Assembly (NCBI GenBank): GCA_032718475.1
Contig: JAUCBJ010008125.1
Coordinates: 1-64,000 of the forward strand
Direction of reading: 5' to 3'
Source of the DNA: Nemertoderma westbladi
Lineage: Eukaryota; Xenacoelomorpha; Nemertodermatida; Nemertodermatidae
DNA: 64,000 nt
Made by a program: the position numbers and the translations under genes. The notes beneath the pieces were generated by a model. It did not search any database, was not told the origin of the DNA, and saw only the letters and a program-made list of their open reading frames with translations. Positions 22,766 to 31,693 of this stretch are shown one piece after another. Positions within the stretch are counted from its first letter, which is position 1. The number at the start of each line of letters is the position of its first letter.

Positions 22766-24190
22766 AAGGTGAAAATTAAACATTATTATTTTTCAATCAA
22801 TCAATCAATCGATAGTTAGGGAAAACTAACCTCGTTTGAATAAGCATGACTCTCACGGGTTGACTGCGTGCCTAGCTGCGTGGCTGGCTGCGTGCCGCGA
22901 GGCTGACTACATGACCGACCGCGAGGCTGACTGCGTGCCGCAAGGCTGACTGCATGCCGCGAGGCTGACTGCGAGGCTGACTGCGTGCCGCGAGGCTGAC
23001 TGTGAGGGTGGCTAGATGGCTGCAAGGTGGACCGTTTCCCAGCAGTGTGGCTGACTGCGCGCACATCCGATTGTAACTGGCTCACGATAAAGTATACATT
23101 GACTCAGTTTGTTACTGCGGGTACTGTTACATTAATACTGTGGTACCGGTACCGTACTGCAGTACAATGCTAATTAAAGGAAATCAGCATGCTCTATCTG
23201 ACTATACTGTTACATCAAGAACAGCGACAGTACTGCAGTACTGTATTGTTTGGGTAGGTGATCTAATCCCTATATGTGAGAGCTACGCGTCCCTTCTAGG
23301 TTATGACAGCAGTATGCTAATCAAGGTTCGGGTAGACAGCAGTATCCTTATAGTTGAAAAAAAACAAATGTTATTACATCAGATTACCGCTGTACTGATA
23401 AAATGGATGACAGTTGTGGATAGGAGTTGCGAGGTTGACCACATCCCTCGCAGTGTGGCTGACTGCGTACAAATCTGATTGTAACTGACTCACGATATTG
23501 TATACATTAGCCTAGTTTGTTACTGAGGGTACTGTTACATTAATACTGTAGTACTGGTACCGTACTGCGGTACAATGCTAATCAAAGGAAATCAGTATGC
23601 TCTATCTGATTATGCTGTTACATCAACAACAACAGTACTGCAGTACTGTATTGTTTGGATAGGCGATCTAATCCCTATATGAGAGACTCCTGCGTGTAAT
23701 CCAGATCATGACAGCAGTATGCTATTGCTTCAGATTACTGCTGTACTGATACCAGTAGACTGTGACTACAGTGTTGGAAGAGTAAAACACTACCGGTACT
23801 GATAAAGCGGATGACAGTTGTGGTTAGGCTTATAATAAATTATTGAATTTATCAGTACCGGTACCAACAGGTTAACACTACATCCTATACAGTTTATGTT
23901 GCATTTCTGACTAATATTACTAGTCAACTACTGTATGTGTTATTAGTTTGCGATGTATAGGATGTTTCGCAATACCAGTATATCTATATTAGAACGATAT
24001 CGAGAATACTTACTGTACATGTTACGTCTACGTCATATTGTTAAATGTGCATGGTTAACCTACCGCGATTGACTCTTTTAGAGAACTTGTTGTAAAAAAA
24101 ATTATATTTTATTATATTTTTATATTAACATCAAGATCATCACCAAAATAAAATTATATTATCCCATCACATTACATGCTTAGAGTAAAC
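22766..24190. repeat. Non-coding centre of the Polinton with two repeat families
   Basis: The two gene arms converge here and no gene is seen. At 22,860-23,060 GCGAGGCTGACTGCGTGCC-type units (about 19 bp) recur around nine times, and they are far more GC-rich than the surroundings. A segment starting CAGTGTGGCTGACTGCG at 23,042 returns at 23,450, a diverged direct duplication of about 300 bp with a 408-bp period. TACCGGTAC and CAGTACTGCAGTACTG palindromes are frequent. It may be a termination or replication zone, or an inserted satellite. Confidence 0.7.
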
Positions 24191-24790
24191 CTACAGTACA
24201 TCTTCCACCGCAGTTATTTCTTTCTGTTTATCATCATCATCAGTCGCAGTTAAACGCTTTCTCATGAAAAAGTGTAGAGCCTCAAACCAGCCAACACGTT
24301 TTGCTGAGCAGTATCGCAGACAGTTATCCCTTATGTTTAAGTGGAACGCGCATTTACTTTCCATTGTAGTGAATCGGTCGTGAAATCGACAAGGTGTTAA
24401 ATAATCGTGATATTGCTTATATATTCCCAATTTCTCCACCGAATTTGGCTCGAGAACATCGAGTTGGGAAACTAATATTGCCCGCTTCATCAACCCAAAT
24501 ACATGAATATTTTTTTTATATTTTAAATGTCTCTTCATATATTTTTTAAAGTCATCTTGAGAAATGTCCCCATAGTCCCAGGGCAAGTGAGAAGTCATAT
24601 CTCGTAAATTGTTTACGTGAGCTGCATCTAAAGCTGATAACTTAATATTAGACGGGCCTTTAATTAAAAACGTCTTTACATTAGTTTTGGTGTAATTAGA
24701 ATCGTATATTGCAAATTCTTTAAATACTACCGGATACTCTTTATTGTCTATCTTATAATATTGAAAATCAACAAAAATAATATTATCCAT
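24191..24790 (-). CDS. Polinton conserved hypothetical (VDFQ-type)
   Basis: A 199-residue protein opens IIFVDFQYYKIDNKEYPVVF and continues with FAIYD and FLIKGP. This start recalls a family common in invertebrate mobile elements whose members begin (V/I)VD.QG/YK...K..I KELA; I know no proven function. An RNase H-like or DEDD-exonuclease-like beta strand is conceivable but the other acidic residues are not clear. The C-terminus is acidic (TDDDDK). It is the last gene of the right-arm cluster, 31 bases after the protease gene, and so likely shares its transcription unit. Confidence 0.6.
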   Translation of the reverse strand: MDNIIFVDFQYYKIDNKEYPVVFKEFAIYDSNYTKTNVKTFLIKGPSNIKLSALDAAHVNNLRDMTSHLPWDYGDISQDDFKKYMKRHLKYKKNIHVFGLMKRAILVSQLDVLEPNSVEKLGIYKQYHDYLTPCRFHDRFTTMESKCAFHLNIRDNCLRYCSAKRVGWFEALHFFMRKRLTATDDDDKQKEITAVEDVL

Positions 24791-24821
24791 TTTATCTGAT
24801 AAACAAAAGTTAAATAATTAA

Positions 24822-25274
24822 TTACAAAGTTTGTTGGTTTAATTTATAATAATTAACAAGCCATTTATATAATATAATTTCATTGATTTCCACATTATTT
24901 GTAAACGCTCTCATTGGATAGATTGTGTAAATACGATTTACCAAATAATAAAGACAGTATAGACCGCATGTGGTCCTCCTGGGGTCTTGAAATTGTTTGC
25001 GTGTAGTACGCCACCTTGCGGAATTTTTCTCAAGCCATTTTTCAATGCATCTGTTTGGATATTTTGGTCCAAACGAGTCAAATACTTCGGCCTCATTATC
25101 TCGTATATATATCGCGATCCAATGAATCCCAGGCAGATGCTGTTTATCGGTATTTACTATCAAACCATAATCCTGCCGCTTATTATTATCTAATTTAGGT
25201 AATTTATTAGCTGGAAACGCGCCCAAATAGTGACCACCCACTGGAAACATATCAAGGTCCTCTGTAGATAACAT
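24822..25274 (-). CDS. Adenain/Ulp1-like capsid maturation cysteine protease
   Basis: The 150-residue protein has the adenovirus-type protease signature: His51 in GIHWIAIYI, Asp66 in EVFDSFG, Gln96 and Cys103 in TTCGLYCLYY. In Polintons and adenoviruses this enzyme cuts capsid and core precursors during virion assembly. The order H, D, Q, C and the spacing match C48/C5 peptidases, and the size is near the catalytic core alone. It begins two bases after the capsid gene stop, so the two are probably on one transcript. Confidence 0.9.
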   Translation of the reverse strand: MLSTEDLDMFPVGGHYLGAFPANKLPKLDNNKRQDYGLIVNTDKQHLPGIHWIAIYIRDNEAEVFDSFGPKYPNRCIEKWLEKNSARWRTTRKQFQDPRRTTCGLYCLYYLVNRIYTIYPMRAFTNNVEINEIILYKWLVNYYKLNQQTL

Positions 25275-25276
25275 AC

Positions 25277-26536
25277 TTAATCGATATGTATTTCTTTCCT
25301 GCTATTTAAACTTAATGATTGATCATAAATATTAAAAACGATTACATTTATGGTTTCAACCAACGGTTCGGCAAATCTTAATTTTAATTGACCGTTAGTA
25401 TATATCGACGGTTGCGGATCTCTAACGTTGCCGTCGGCGGTTAGGTCCCAGGATAGGATGGGACAATTACCTAAGTAGGTTTCATGGTCTATATTATTAC
25501 CCCCATAACCGTTAATATATGTATTAATGTTCTTCATTAATTGAGTATACTCAAAAATATATGTTCCATCTGTAAAATTAGGTTCGTATATTACACCCCC
25601 TACTGGAAGACCGTCTACAATCAGTTCCGCGCGTCTAAGGTTAAAATGTTCAAATTTCAAGGGATTGCTAATTAATTCTCCCGAATAAGCGTTATTTGTT
25701 ATGAAGCCAATAATAACTAATTTGGGTTTTTTACCATCAAATATGTTTGTTTGAGTGTAATTTGTGGTTTGAGCGGGAATAGTAAATGTTGTCACCTCCT
25801 TTTTTTGAAATTGATATTCAATATCGTAGCTCTCTAAACCTTTTAGGTGACTGCTTTCTATTACTGGATTAACCTCCATTCTAGGGATTAGAATTTTTAT
25901 TTCATCTAATTCTAGTCGAAGATTTGTCACGGCGTTTGCGTTTGGAGTGATTTTAAAAATAAACGAATTTGATACTTTTCTAAAATGCATTCTTAAATCA
26001 TACCCAGGTTGTATTATTTTAGTTTCAGTATCAAAATCAATCGTCAATCCACTTACAAATTGCATTTGTTTACTAAAGGCATCGGCAATAGGATGCGCGC
26101 CGGGATCAATTTCATTTCCGTGTTCAGATAAAGGTTGATGAAAGCCACCCGCACCCAGTAGCCCATTTTTATCCTCGTAAGTTGTAAATAATAAATTGGA
26201 TAAGTACGACTTGTAGAAATAATGGTTATTGCTATTTTCAACCTGCTTCTCATTAAGGTCTATTTTAATATCACTCCACATAGTTTCAGCTGGGTAATTC
26301 AGCATATAAATATGGGAGTTTTCAAGTCGTCTATCCCAACGTACTGTACATTTTGTAATTAATAACGCGTCTTGCAGTTTCGTATAGAATTCATTGGATC
26401 TGGGTACAAGGAAGGTGACCTCCCTAGATTCACTTCTGAGATTAGATACGGGGTAAATTGTTTCATAATGCTTTGCTTTAAATTCAGTCTGTATTGGCTG
26501 TGTAGAAAATAAATCTAATTCCTTAATAATTGACAT
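25277..26536 (-). CDS. Polinton major capsid (hexon-like) protein
   Basis: A 419-residue protein rich in beta-type sequence and asparagine, with no signal peptide or membrane span. It resembles the invertebrate F54H12.2-like family, which I take to be the double-jelly-roll capsid protein of adintovirus-type Polintons. Cues are an N-terminal E-F-K-A-K-H-Y-E-T-I-Y-P stretch and a middle segment (HYFYKSYLSNLLFTTYEDK, then GNEIDPGAHPIADAF). It lies between the basic core-like protein and the protease, the usual place. Its ATG is in an AATAATG context shared by other right-arm genes. The family call is from memory of the pattern, hence moderate confidence. Confidence 0.68.
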   Translation of the reverse strand: MSIIKELDLFSTQPIQTEFKAKHYETIYPVSNLRSESREVTFLVPRSNEFYTKLQDALLITKCTVRWDRRLENSHIYMLNYPAETMWSDIKIDLNEKQVENSNNHYFYKSYLSNLLFTTYEDKNGLLGAGGFHQPLSEHGNEIDPGAHPIADAFSKQMQFVSGLTIDFDTETKIIQPGYDLRMHFRKVSNSFIFKITPNANAVTNLRLELDEIKILIPRMEVNPVIESSHLKGLESYDIEYQFQKKEVTTFTIPAQTTNYTQTNIFDGKKPKLVIIGFITNNAYSGELISNPLKFEHFNLRRAELIVDGLPVGGVIYEPNFTDGTYIFEYTQLMKNINTYINGYGGNNIDHETYLGNCPILSWDLTADGNVRDPQPSIYTNGQLKLRFAEPLVETINVIVFNIYDQSLSLNSRKEIHID

Positions 26537-26538
26537 TA

Positions 26539-27099
26539 TTAAAAAATACTTTTTTCGCAGTGTTTCAGTTTGCCTTTTATATTTCTCTTTTTACTACGTC
26601 GATGATGTATGTTCATAGACATTGGTCTAGCGGGTCGCTTTAAATCTCTATAAACTTTTTCTACAACCGACCTTGTTGACGGTTTCATTTTATTTAATGC
26701 TTTATTAATAACCGTATTAGCCTGCTGATGTAAGACCCGCTTACCTTTTGGTATTACGTGTTGTCTCATAAATTTTGTGGTAAATGGTAAAGCTTTCTGT
26801 AAAACTTTTTTAGCTAATGGCTTACCAAATTTTTTCAATGTCGATAAGGCGTCTGTAAATATACCTTCTCCGTGTTGATTTGCCCGCATACCTCTAGGAT
26901 AACGCTGAAAACGACGTTGTTTTAAGTTTGGACCAAATGTGCCAATTTGTTGACCGTAAGGGTCAATATATGAACCACCACGAAAAACAGGAACTTGCGT
27001 CGAGCCTCTGGTACTTCTTCCGCCTTTAAAAACAGCAAGATTAGAGTCTGAACCCCCATATTGAGGTTTACTGTATCTTTGAAATAAATCAGAATCCAT
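26539..27099 (-). CDS. Basic pX/pVI-like core or minor capsid protein
   Basis: A 186-residue, very basic protein with glycine-rich repeats at the N-terminus (KGGRSTRGS, VFRGGSYIDPYGQ, GTFGP), a central amphipathic helix region (TDALSTLKKFGKPLAKKVLQ) and an Arg/Lys-rich tail (HHRRSKKRNIKGK). This composition is typical of Polinton proteins likened to adenovirus pVI/pX. The glycine motifs could be substrates of the neighbouring protease. It ends two bases before the capsid ATG. Confidence 0.55.
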   Translation of the reverse strand: MDSDLFQRYSKPQYGGSDSNLAVFKGGRSTRGSTQVPVFRGGSYIDPYGQQIGTFGPNLKQRRFQRYPRGMRANQHGEGIFTDALSTLKKFGKPLAKKVLQKALPFTTKFMRQHVIPKGKRVLHQQANTVINKALNKMKPSTRSVVEKVYRDLKRPARPMSMNIHHRRSKKRNIKGKLKHCEKSIF

Positions 27100-27100
27100 T

Positions 27101-27946
27101 TTAATTTATACGTTTAAAGTGTAATGTAATAGAAGTTGTGCCGTATTCAAAATTCAAATCTTTTCCTTCTTTGTCTGTTATTTCAATATGAATGTATGTT
27201 ATCTTATATGATTTTTTTACAGGGATATAATGAATTGTATCCTTGACAAATTCTTTATTTATTACGCTACTATATTTCACATCATCAGGTATCGCAACAC
27301 GACGAAGTAAAGCTAAACCAAAATCGTTAATATATTGATTTTCAATTATATTAGTAGCCACGTACATGTTCGAATTAGGTTCTGGAATAGAGTTGGGTGG
27401 TTGAGGGCATAAAAATACCATCTGGTAAGCCTTTTCTCCATTTCCGATAACCTTTATTAAATAACCCTTTATATTATTTTTCGTCTTCAAAATAATTTTA
27501 AAATTTGGATTTAAATTCGCGCCGAGATTATTTTCAGTAATTCCAAAATAATAGGCTAATTGTTGGCCTATAAATAACTCTCGCACAGTTTTCCCTAAAA
27601 TAAATTGCAATCTATTTTGCTGAGTATTTTCAACTATTTGTAATTTATCTTTCAACGCTCCTGTGTTAAAATAATCTATAATGTCATTGATACTGTAGAA
27701 TAAACCAGATGGAAGTGTATCCTCAAAAATTTTTTTCCCTTTTTTTAATAAAATAACATTCTCTACATTGTTATACATGGACGGCAACGTTGCTAAGTAA
27801 AATATACTTTTTATACCTACCACCCAGTTTTCGTTTGGATTTATAGGTAAGGCGCCGTGGAAATTTATCTGATAATTACTAGCGCTATTGCGGGGAAAAT
27901 CAATTGGACAGGAATTACTTGGTAGTCTAACGTAGAACTCATCCAT
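27101..27946 (-). CDS. Penton-like minor capsid protein, copy 2
   Basis: About 281 residues from the ATG at 27,946 (an earlier GTG at 27,955 is less likely). It opens DEFYVRLPSNSCPIDFPRNS, the pattern of Polinton penton-like single-jelly-roll proteins, followed by NWVVGIKSIFYLATLP. The start overlaps the stop of copy 1 as ATGGATGA, pointing to coupled translation or a compact transcript. It is clearly paralogous to the gene upstream. Confidence 0.68.
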   Translation of the reverse strand: MDEFYVRLPSNSCPIDFPRNSASNYQINFHGALPINPNENWVVGIKSIFYLATLPSMYNNVENVILLKKGKKIFEDTLPSGLFYSINDIIDYFNTGALKDKLQIVENTQQNRLQFILGKTVRELFIGQQLAYYFGITENNLGANLNPNFKIILKTKNNIKGYLIKVIGNGEKAYQMVFLCPQPPNSIPEPNSNMYVATNIIENQYINDFGLALLRRVAIPDDVKYSSVINKEFVKDTIHYIPVKKSYKITYIHIEITDKEGKDLNFEYGTTSITLHFKRIN

Positions 27947-28811
27947 CACCGCCACCCCGTATTAACTTAAGTGTTATAACAGTGCGACCTCCGCTGAAGT
28001 TAATTAATTGGCCTTGGCCATCACGTAAAGTAATTAAGATTGTTTTTAGTTTTTTATTCAACAATGGGAAATAGCAAATGCTCTCGTATTCGTGATTAAT
28101 ATATTTTCGATTTAATTGCGTTAAAGGGCAGGTTCTTAAGAGCGGAGCTAAAGCGTCGCCAACAAATGAGCTCTTAATAATATCTGTGTATATAAAGATA
28201 GTGTCTTTATTACGTGTTATATTTGTGGGAGCTGGAAAATCTAAAATGCCAATTTCCGAAATTTTTGGCCCGCTATAATTTAAAATTAATATCGGCTGTT
28301 CTATATTGCTTAATTCATCTACTGTAGTGGTACTGTATATATCCCAATTCGGAATATCCGGATGATTCCGATCCAATAACGGTTTTAAGCCTAGAATTTG
28401 TATTAATTCGCCGCGTAGACTTAATTGTATTTTTTTCAACTTTTTAGGAAATTTAAATTTAATTCTAGAATTATTTGTATTAAAAATGAATTCGAAATCT
28501 CTATATTTCGCTTCAGAATTAAACAGTTTATTTATATCATCAATAATCACTTGAATAGAGTTATGCATACCAGGAAATAAACTATATAATTTGGCATCTT
28601 TTGCATCTACCCCGATTGACAGCGAAATTTGAGTTTGCAGCGTAATATTACTGTATGTTGCTTGGTATTGAAGTTCGGCAAGTCCAATTTTGGCATTTGG
28701 ACCAATATATAATTCTTCGGCTAAATCAACAGTAAACTCACTAGGATTATTATTGGGATAAGTGTTCAATGAGCTATCTGAAAGTAGAGTGATATATGTA
28801 TCTGTGGCCAT
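27939..28811 (-). CDS. Penton-like minor capsid protein, copy 1
   Basis: A 290-residue protein opening TYITLLSDSSLNTYPNNNPS, then FTVDLAEELYIGPNAKIGLAE. The Y-x-x-L-x-S-x-S-x-x-x-x-x-P-N-N start and the strand GLAELQY match penton-like proteins of Polintons and adintoviruses. It is the first gene of a block of five tightly packed structural genes. Its ATG lies after an AATAATAATA tract. Confidence 0.7.
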   Translation of the reverse strand: MATDTYITLLSDSSLNTYPNNNPSEFTVDLAEELYIGPNAKIGLAELQYQATYSNITLQTQISLSIGVDAKDAKLYSLFPGMHNSIQVIIDDINKLFNSEAKYRDFEFIFNTNNSRIKFKFPKKLKKIQLSLRGELIQILGLKPLLDRNHPDIPNWDIYSTTTVDELSNIEQPILILNYSGPKISEIGILDFPAPTNITRNKDTIFIYTDIIKSSFVGDALAPLLRTCPLTQLNRKYINHEYESICYFPLLNKKLKTILITLRDGQGQLINFSGGRTVITLKLIRGGGDG

Positions 28812-29060
28812 TATTATTATTATTTAAGCTCGCTCTCTCTACTTGACTCCTTTGTACATACAGTATAATGTTAAATTATAGACATCTGTGACCACGTTCA
28901 TTGCCAGCATCTTCTACAGTATATGCGTGGGATCAATATTTTACTGGCTTTATTTAAAGCGGATGAACTATAGATATAGTAATATCATTCGAGTTAATAT
29001 TATTGATTAATTACGGTCATATGCGAGCAAAATGAATTAATATACAGTATAAACCTAAGC
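28812..29060. other. Polinton intergenic gap
   Basis: About 250 bp between the structural block and the integrase C-terminal remnant. No gene is seen; it probably holds the promoter for the structural block. Confidence 0.4.
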
Positions 29061-29190
29061 TTATTGAATATGCTGTACCCAGGACTGTTTCTTGGATCCG
29101 ATGAATCGGACTAAATATTCTTTCTTCCCATTGCGTACACGTTCTTTAAGTTTGCCAATATTTTTTTTGTCAATTGCTAGATTAAATATT
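29061..29190 (-). pseudogene. Frameshifted chromodomain-like tail of the integrase
   Basis: Directly after the integrase stop at 29,182, the +1 frame reads NIGKLKERVRNGKKEYLVRF then GSKKQSW and stops at 29,061. The K-x-x-x-x-G-K-x-E-Y-L-V-x-F-x-G pattern is that of a chromodomain, which many Polinton integrases carry at the C-terminus. The frame change lies near the AAAA of the last integrase codons. Confidence 0.6.
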
Positions 29191-30141
29191 ACTATTCGGG
29201 TGGACCTTTTGGAGTTCGTGAGAATAAAATGAGCCCTTTATTATAGCTCCGGTGCTGTCCTTAATATCGAACATTACCGCTGGTACTCTATCCAACCTGA
29301 CCCGATGAATAATAAATAATTCACGTGTCCATTGTTCTCGATAGCCTTTAGCAAAAGCAGTACGAGCAATAGATAATCGTACTGTATCTCCAACTTTAAA
29401 TTTTATTTTCTTGTGATTTATCTGTCTATATTTCCCATATAATCTATTCATTAATTCAGTTTCATTAAATTTATTAACTTCAATAGGTGTCATTTGTATT
29501 GTTCTATGATACGACCTATTATAAGCCGAGATAAGCTTAGGTAAAATTTTTATCCAAATATTATTTCCCCTTTGCGTGAAAATTTTGAACATCTTTGTTT
29601 TTAAGGTTCTGTTAAATCTCTCGACAATAGCCGCCTTATTCACAGAATACATTACGTAATACTGTATACCTAACGTATCTAAATATTTCCTTACAGATTT
29701 ATTTAGAAACTCAGTACCTTGATCTGTGGCGATTCTGTTTGGTTTTCCTTTCTGGAATATTTTTTGCAATATACTAATAATTTCAACACCCTTTTTTGTT
29801 TTCATAGCATAGCCAAAAGCAAGTCGACTGAAGGCTTCAATGCACGTTAATATATAGTTATAATTATTATTTTGCGACTTATATTGCTGCATATCCACCA
29901 GATCTATCATATATATATCTTTTATACCTCCCGTAAATATTTTAGATGTTGGATAATGTTGTCTACGTGGAGCGTGAAGGGTGTACGTCTTTTGTCCGCT
30001 CAACCATTTCTGGGCTTGCGCCGGTTTGATGTTTGCAGCTTTTGCTAATTTTGCAACACTCGCAAATCCCGCGGGGGATGAAGGATCTAAATAAATTCTT
30101 AACAGTTTTTTGTCTAAGCTTCGGCTTAAAATCGGTTTCAT
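29182..30141 (-). CDS. int: Polinton retroviral-type integrase
   Basis: This inserts the element and makes the 6-bp duplication. The 319-residue frame has a helix-turn-helix-like N-terminus (residues 1-60), then an rve core with the catalytic triad D80 (YMIDLVDM), D140 (IATDQGTEF) and E174 (VERFNRTLK), giving the expected D,D-33-35-E spacing. A basic SH3-like region follows (KFKVGDTVRLSIAR ... YSHELQKV). The chromodomain-like tail has been put out of frame. A GPY/F-like stretch may be present but diverged. Confidence 0.93.
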   Translation of the reverse strand: MKPILSRSLDKKLLRIYLDPSSPAGFASVAKLAKAANIKPAQAQKWLSGQKTYTLHAPRRQHYPTSKIFTGGIKDIYMIDLVDMQQYKSQNNNYNYILTCIEAFSRLAFGYAMKTKKGVEIISILQKIFQKGKPNRIATDQGTEFLNKSVRKYLDTLGIQYYVMYSVNKAAIVERFNRTLKTKMFKIFTQRGNNIWIKILPKLISAYNRSYHRTIQMTPIEVNKFNETELMNRLYGKYRQINHKKIKFKVGDTVRLSIARTAFAKGYREQWTRELFIIHRVRLDRVPAVMFDIKDSTGAIIKGSFYSHELQKVHPNSNI

Positions 30142-30204
30142 CTTGCGAGGTATCTTTTCGACAACCGCAAGTAATATGTATATTCAAATCTCTTATAAAG
30201 GGCA

Positions 30205-30375
30205 TCACCGTAAGAACAACTGAAATTTTTTAATTATTTTCTTCGAAGTTGATGTTTTAAAGGGTTTTCTTTTTGTAGTATTTACTCTAGGTATATCTTG
30301 TGGTTTTAAATCAGCAGCTAACGGTTTACTCGATACTAAATATAATTTTCTAAATGTTACTCCCGTTTTAACCAT
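30205..30375 (-). CDS. Small basic hypothetical protein (56 residues)
   Basis: An ATG at 30,375 in an AATAATG context opens a 56-residue frame ending at TGA 30,205-30,207. It begins MVKTGVTFRKLYLVSSKPLA and has a Lys/Arg-rich C-terminus (TTKRKPFKTSTSKKIIKK). It fills the gap between the membrane-active core-like gene and the integrase in the same orientation, and resembles small basic core proteins in charge only. There is no homology I recognise. Confidence 0.45.
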   Translation of the reverse strand: MVKTGVTFRKLYLVSSKPLAADLKPQDIPRVNTTKRKPFKTSTSKKIIKKFQLFLR

Positions 30376-30381
30376 TATTAC

Positions 30382-30765
30382 CTACCGTCCACGGTTAATT
30401 TTTTTCGCAATAGCAGCCCCCGCGGCCGCGGCACCGGCACTCGCGGCGAGTTTCGCACCAATGCCGAGTAAGGGTATTAGAAACGGTAGTATGCCTCCAG
30501 ATTGATTGCTTAACTTTTTTCTGTAACTTGATATATTTTTTGTTTTACGGTTGAGTGATTTCAATACCTTCTTATAGCGGCGAATATTTCTAAATGAATG
30601 AGGAGTCAATTGTACATTACCTTTTAGAACATTTAATGCAGTATTTATAATGAGCCGTATTAATTCGTTACTGGCGGTATGGTTAATAAAATAAGTTCTT
30701 TGTTGAGGGGTAGCGCTGCATAGAAATTCCAGTTCGTTACGATATTTCTGCACAAGTCTATTCAT
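30382..30765 (-). CDS. pX-like protein with hydrophobic C-terminal segment
   Basis: A 127-residue protein: a helical N-terminal half, a basic middle (RRYKKVLKSLNRKTK) and a C-terminal GGILPFLIPLLGIGAKLAAS run followed by Ala-Gly repeats and KKINRGR. A basic stretch followed by G-G and a hydrophobic helix is typical of small Polinton proteins compared with adenovirus pX or the membrane-lytic helix of pVI. It could bind DNA and disrupt membranes during entry; this is inference. Confidence 0.6.
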   Translation of the reverse strand: MNRLVQKYRNELEFLCSATPQQRTYFINHTASNELIRLIINTALNVLKGNVQLTPHSFRNIRRYKKVLKSLNRKTKNISSYRKKLSNQSGGILPFLIPLLGIGAKLAASAGAAAAGAAIAKKINRGR

Positions 30766-30802
30766 TGTTGCAACATTATTGAAAATTGTTACAAAATATT
30801 AA

Positions 30803-31483
30803 TTATTTATCATTATTATTATTATTATTTTCACTACGTTTATAGTCAGTGTAATTTTTAATGTAACAATTATGATTACGAAATATATCAGATCTAAATC
30901 TTAAATGTTCGGGTGTTTCCTGTCGTAAATCAATTAAGAAATGTGAAAATGGTTCAATTGTCGCATCTTGATAGGAAGCAACTAAAAATTTGGTCTGCCC
31001 TGGTAACATCTGCTTCGCGAAATTTAAAACCGATAGACTGTCTCTCGGATTTTTCATTAATACTAAAGTATGGCTATTAATTGATCTTGTGCGGTTATGC
31101 TTCCCACCGTAAAACATGTTTTGCGTTATAAAACAAATAAATATATTGGAATGATGAGCTACCTTAGTAAACAATACAGTTAAAGCTGTACTGGACTCAG
31201 TTTCTGTTAACAAATCATCTATAATTAATAAATCTCGACTATTCACTAAACTATCTATATTTTCAGGCAAGCCTTTGTAAAGGTGAGTAATACCAGGAAT
31301 AGTCGGGGGATTGCTCCCGTAACAATACAATACTCGCAAGGGGGCTTCGTTGAAACAACCATTCTTGTGTTTAATTAAATTGCTTACAAAGGTTGACTTT
31401 CCGGAGCCAGATGGCCCTGAAATTATCATACTTGTACCCATTTGAAAGTTTAAATTATATGGACCTGAATTAAAGTCAGCCAT
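30803..31483 (-). CDS. FtsK/HerA (A32-like) genome-packaging ATPase
   Basis: A 226-residue ATPase with Walker A GPSGSGKST (residues 23-31), Walker B LLIIDD (85-90) and a sensor-like FICFITQNMF. It pumps DNA into capsids in Polintons and related viruses. The length is normal. The C-terminus ends in a run of Asn encoded by an ATT/AAT microsatellite that has probably grown by slippage. It is the first of the ATPase-pX-integrase group, with the ATG after AATAATAATAA. Confidence 0.92.
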   Translation of the reverse strand: MADFNSGPYNLNFQMGTSMIISGPSGSGKSTFVSNLIKHKNGCFNEAPLRVLYCYGSNPPTIPGITHLYKGLPENIDSLVNSRDLLIIDDLLTETESSTALTVLFTKVAHHSNIFICFITQNMFYGGKHNRTRSINSHTLVLMKNPRDSLSVLNFAKQMLPGQTKFLVASYQDATIEPFSHFLIDLRQETPEHLRFRSDIFRNHNCYIKNYTDYKRSENNNNNNDK

Positions 31484-31693
31484 TTATTATTATTATTAAG
31501 ATATATCAACAATACAATATAATATAATATCAATATCAATAAACCAACACCATTACTATGTATATAACAATAATTGATGCAACTACAATATTAGAGTACT
31601 GTATATTTAATTAACATATGATACCACTACACTATGTCACGCTCGCTGCAGCAAAAGGTGCTATTTCCAATTATAGTATAGACTGATGTAATT
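31484..31693. other. Polinton intergenic gap
   Basis: About 210 bp, AT-rich, with no gene. It probably contains the promoter of the ATPase gene. Confidence 0.4.

Noticed and set aside
29963-30208. Separate 81-residue gene before the integrase
   Set aside because: It overlaps the integrase N-terminus in another frame and shows no conserved feature.
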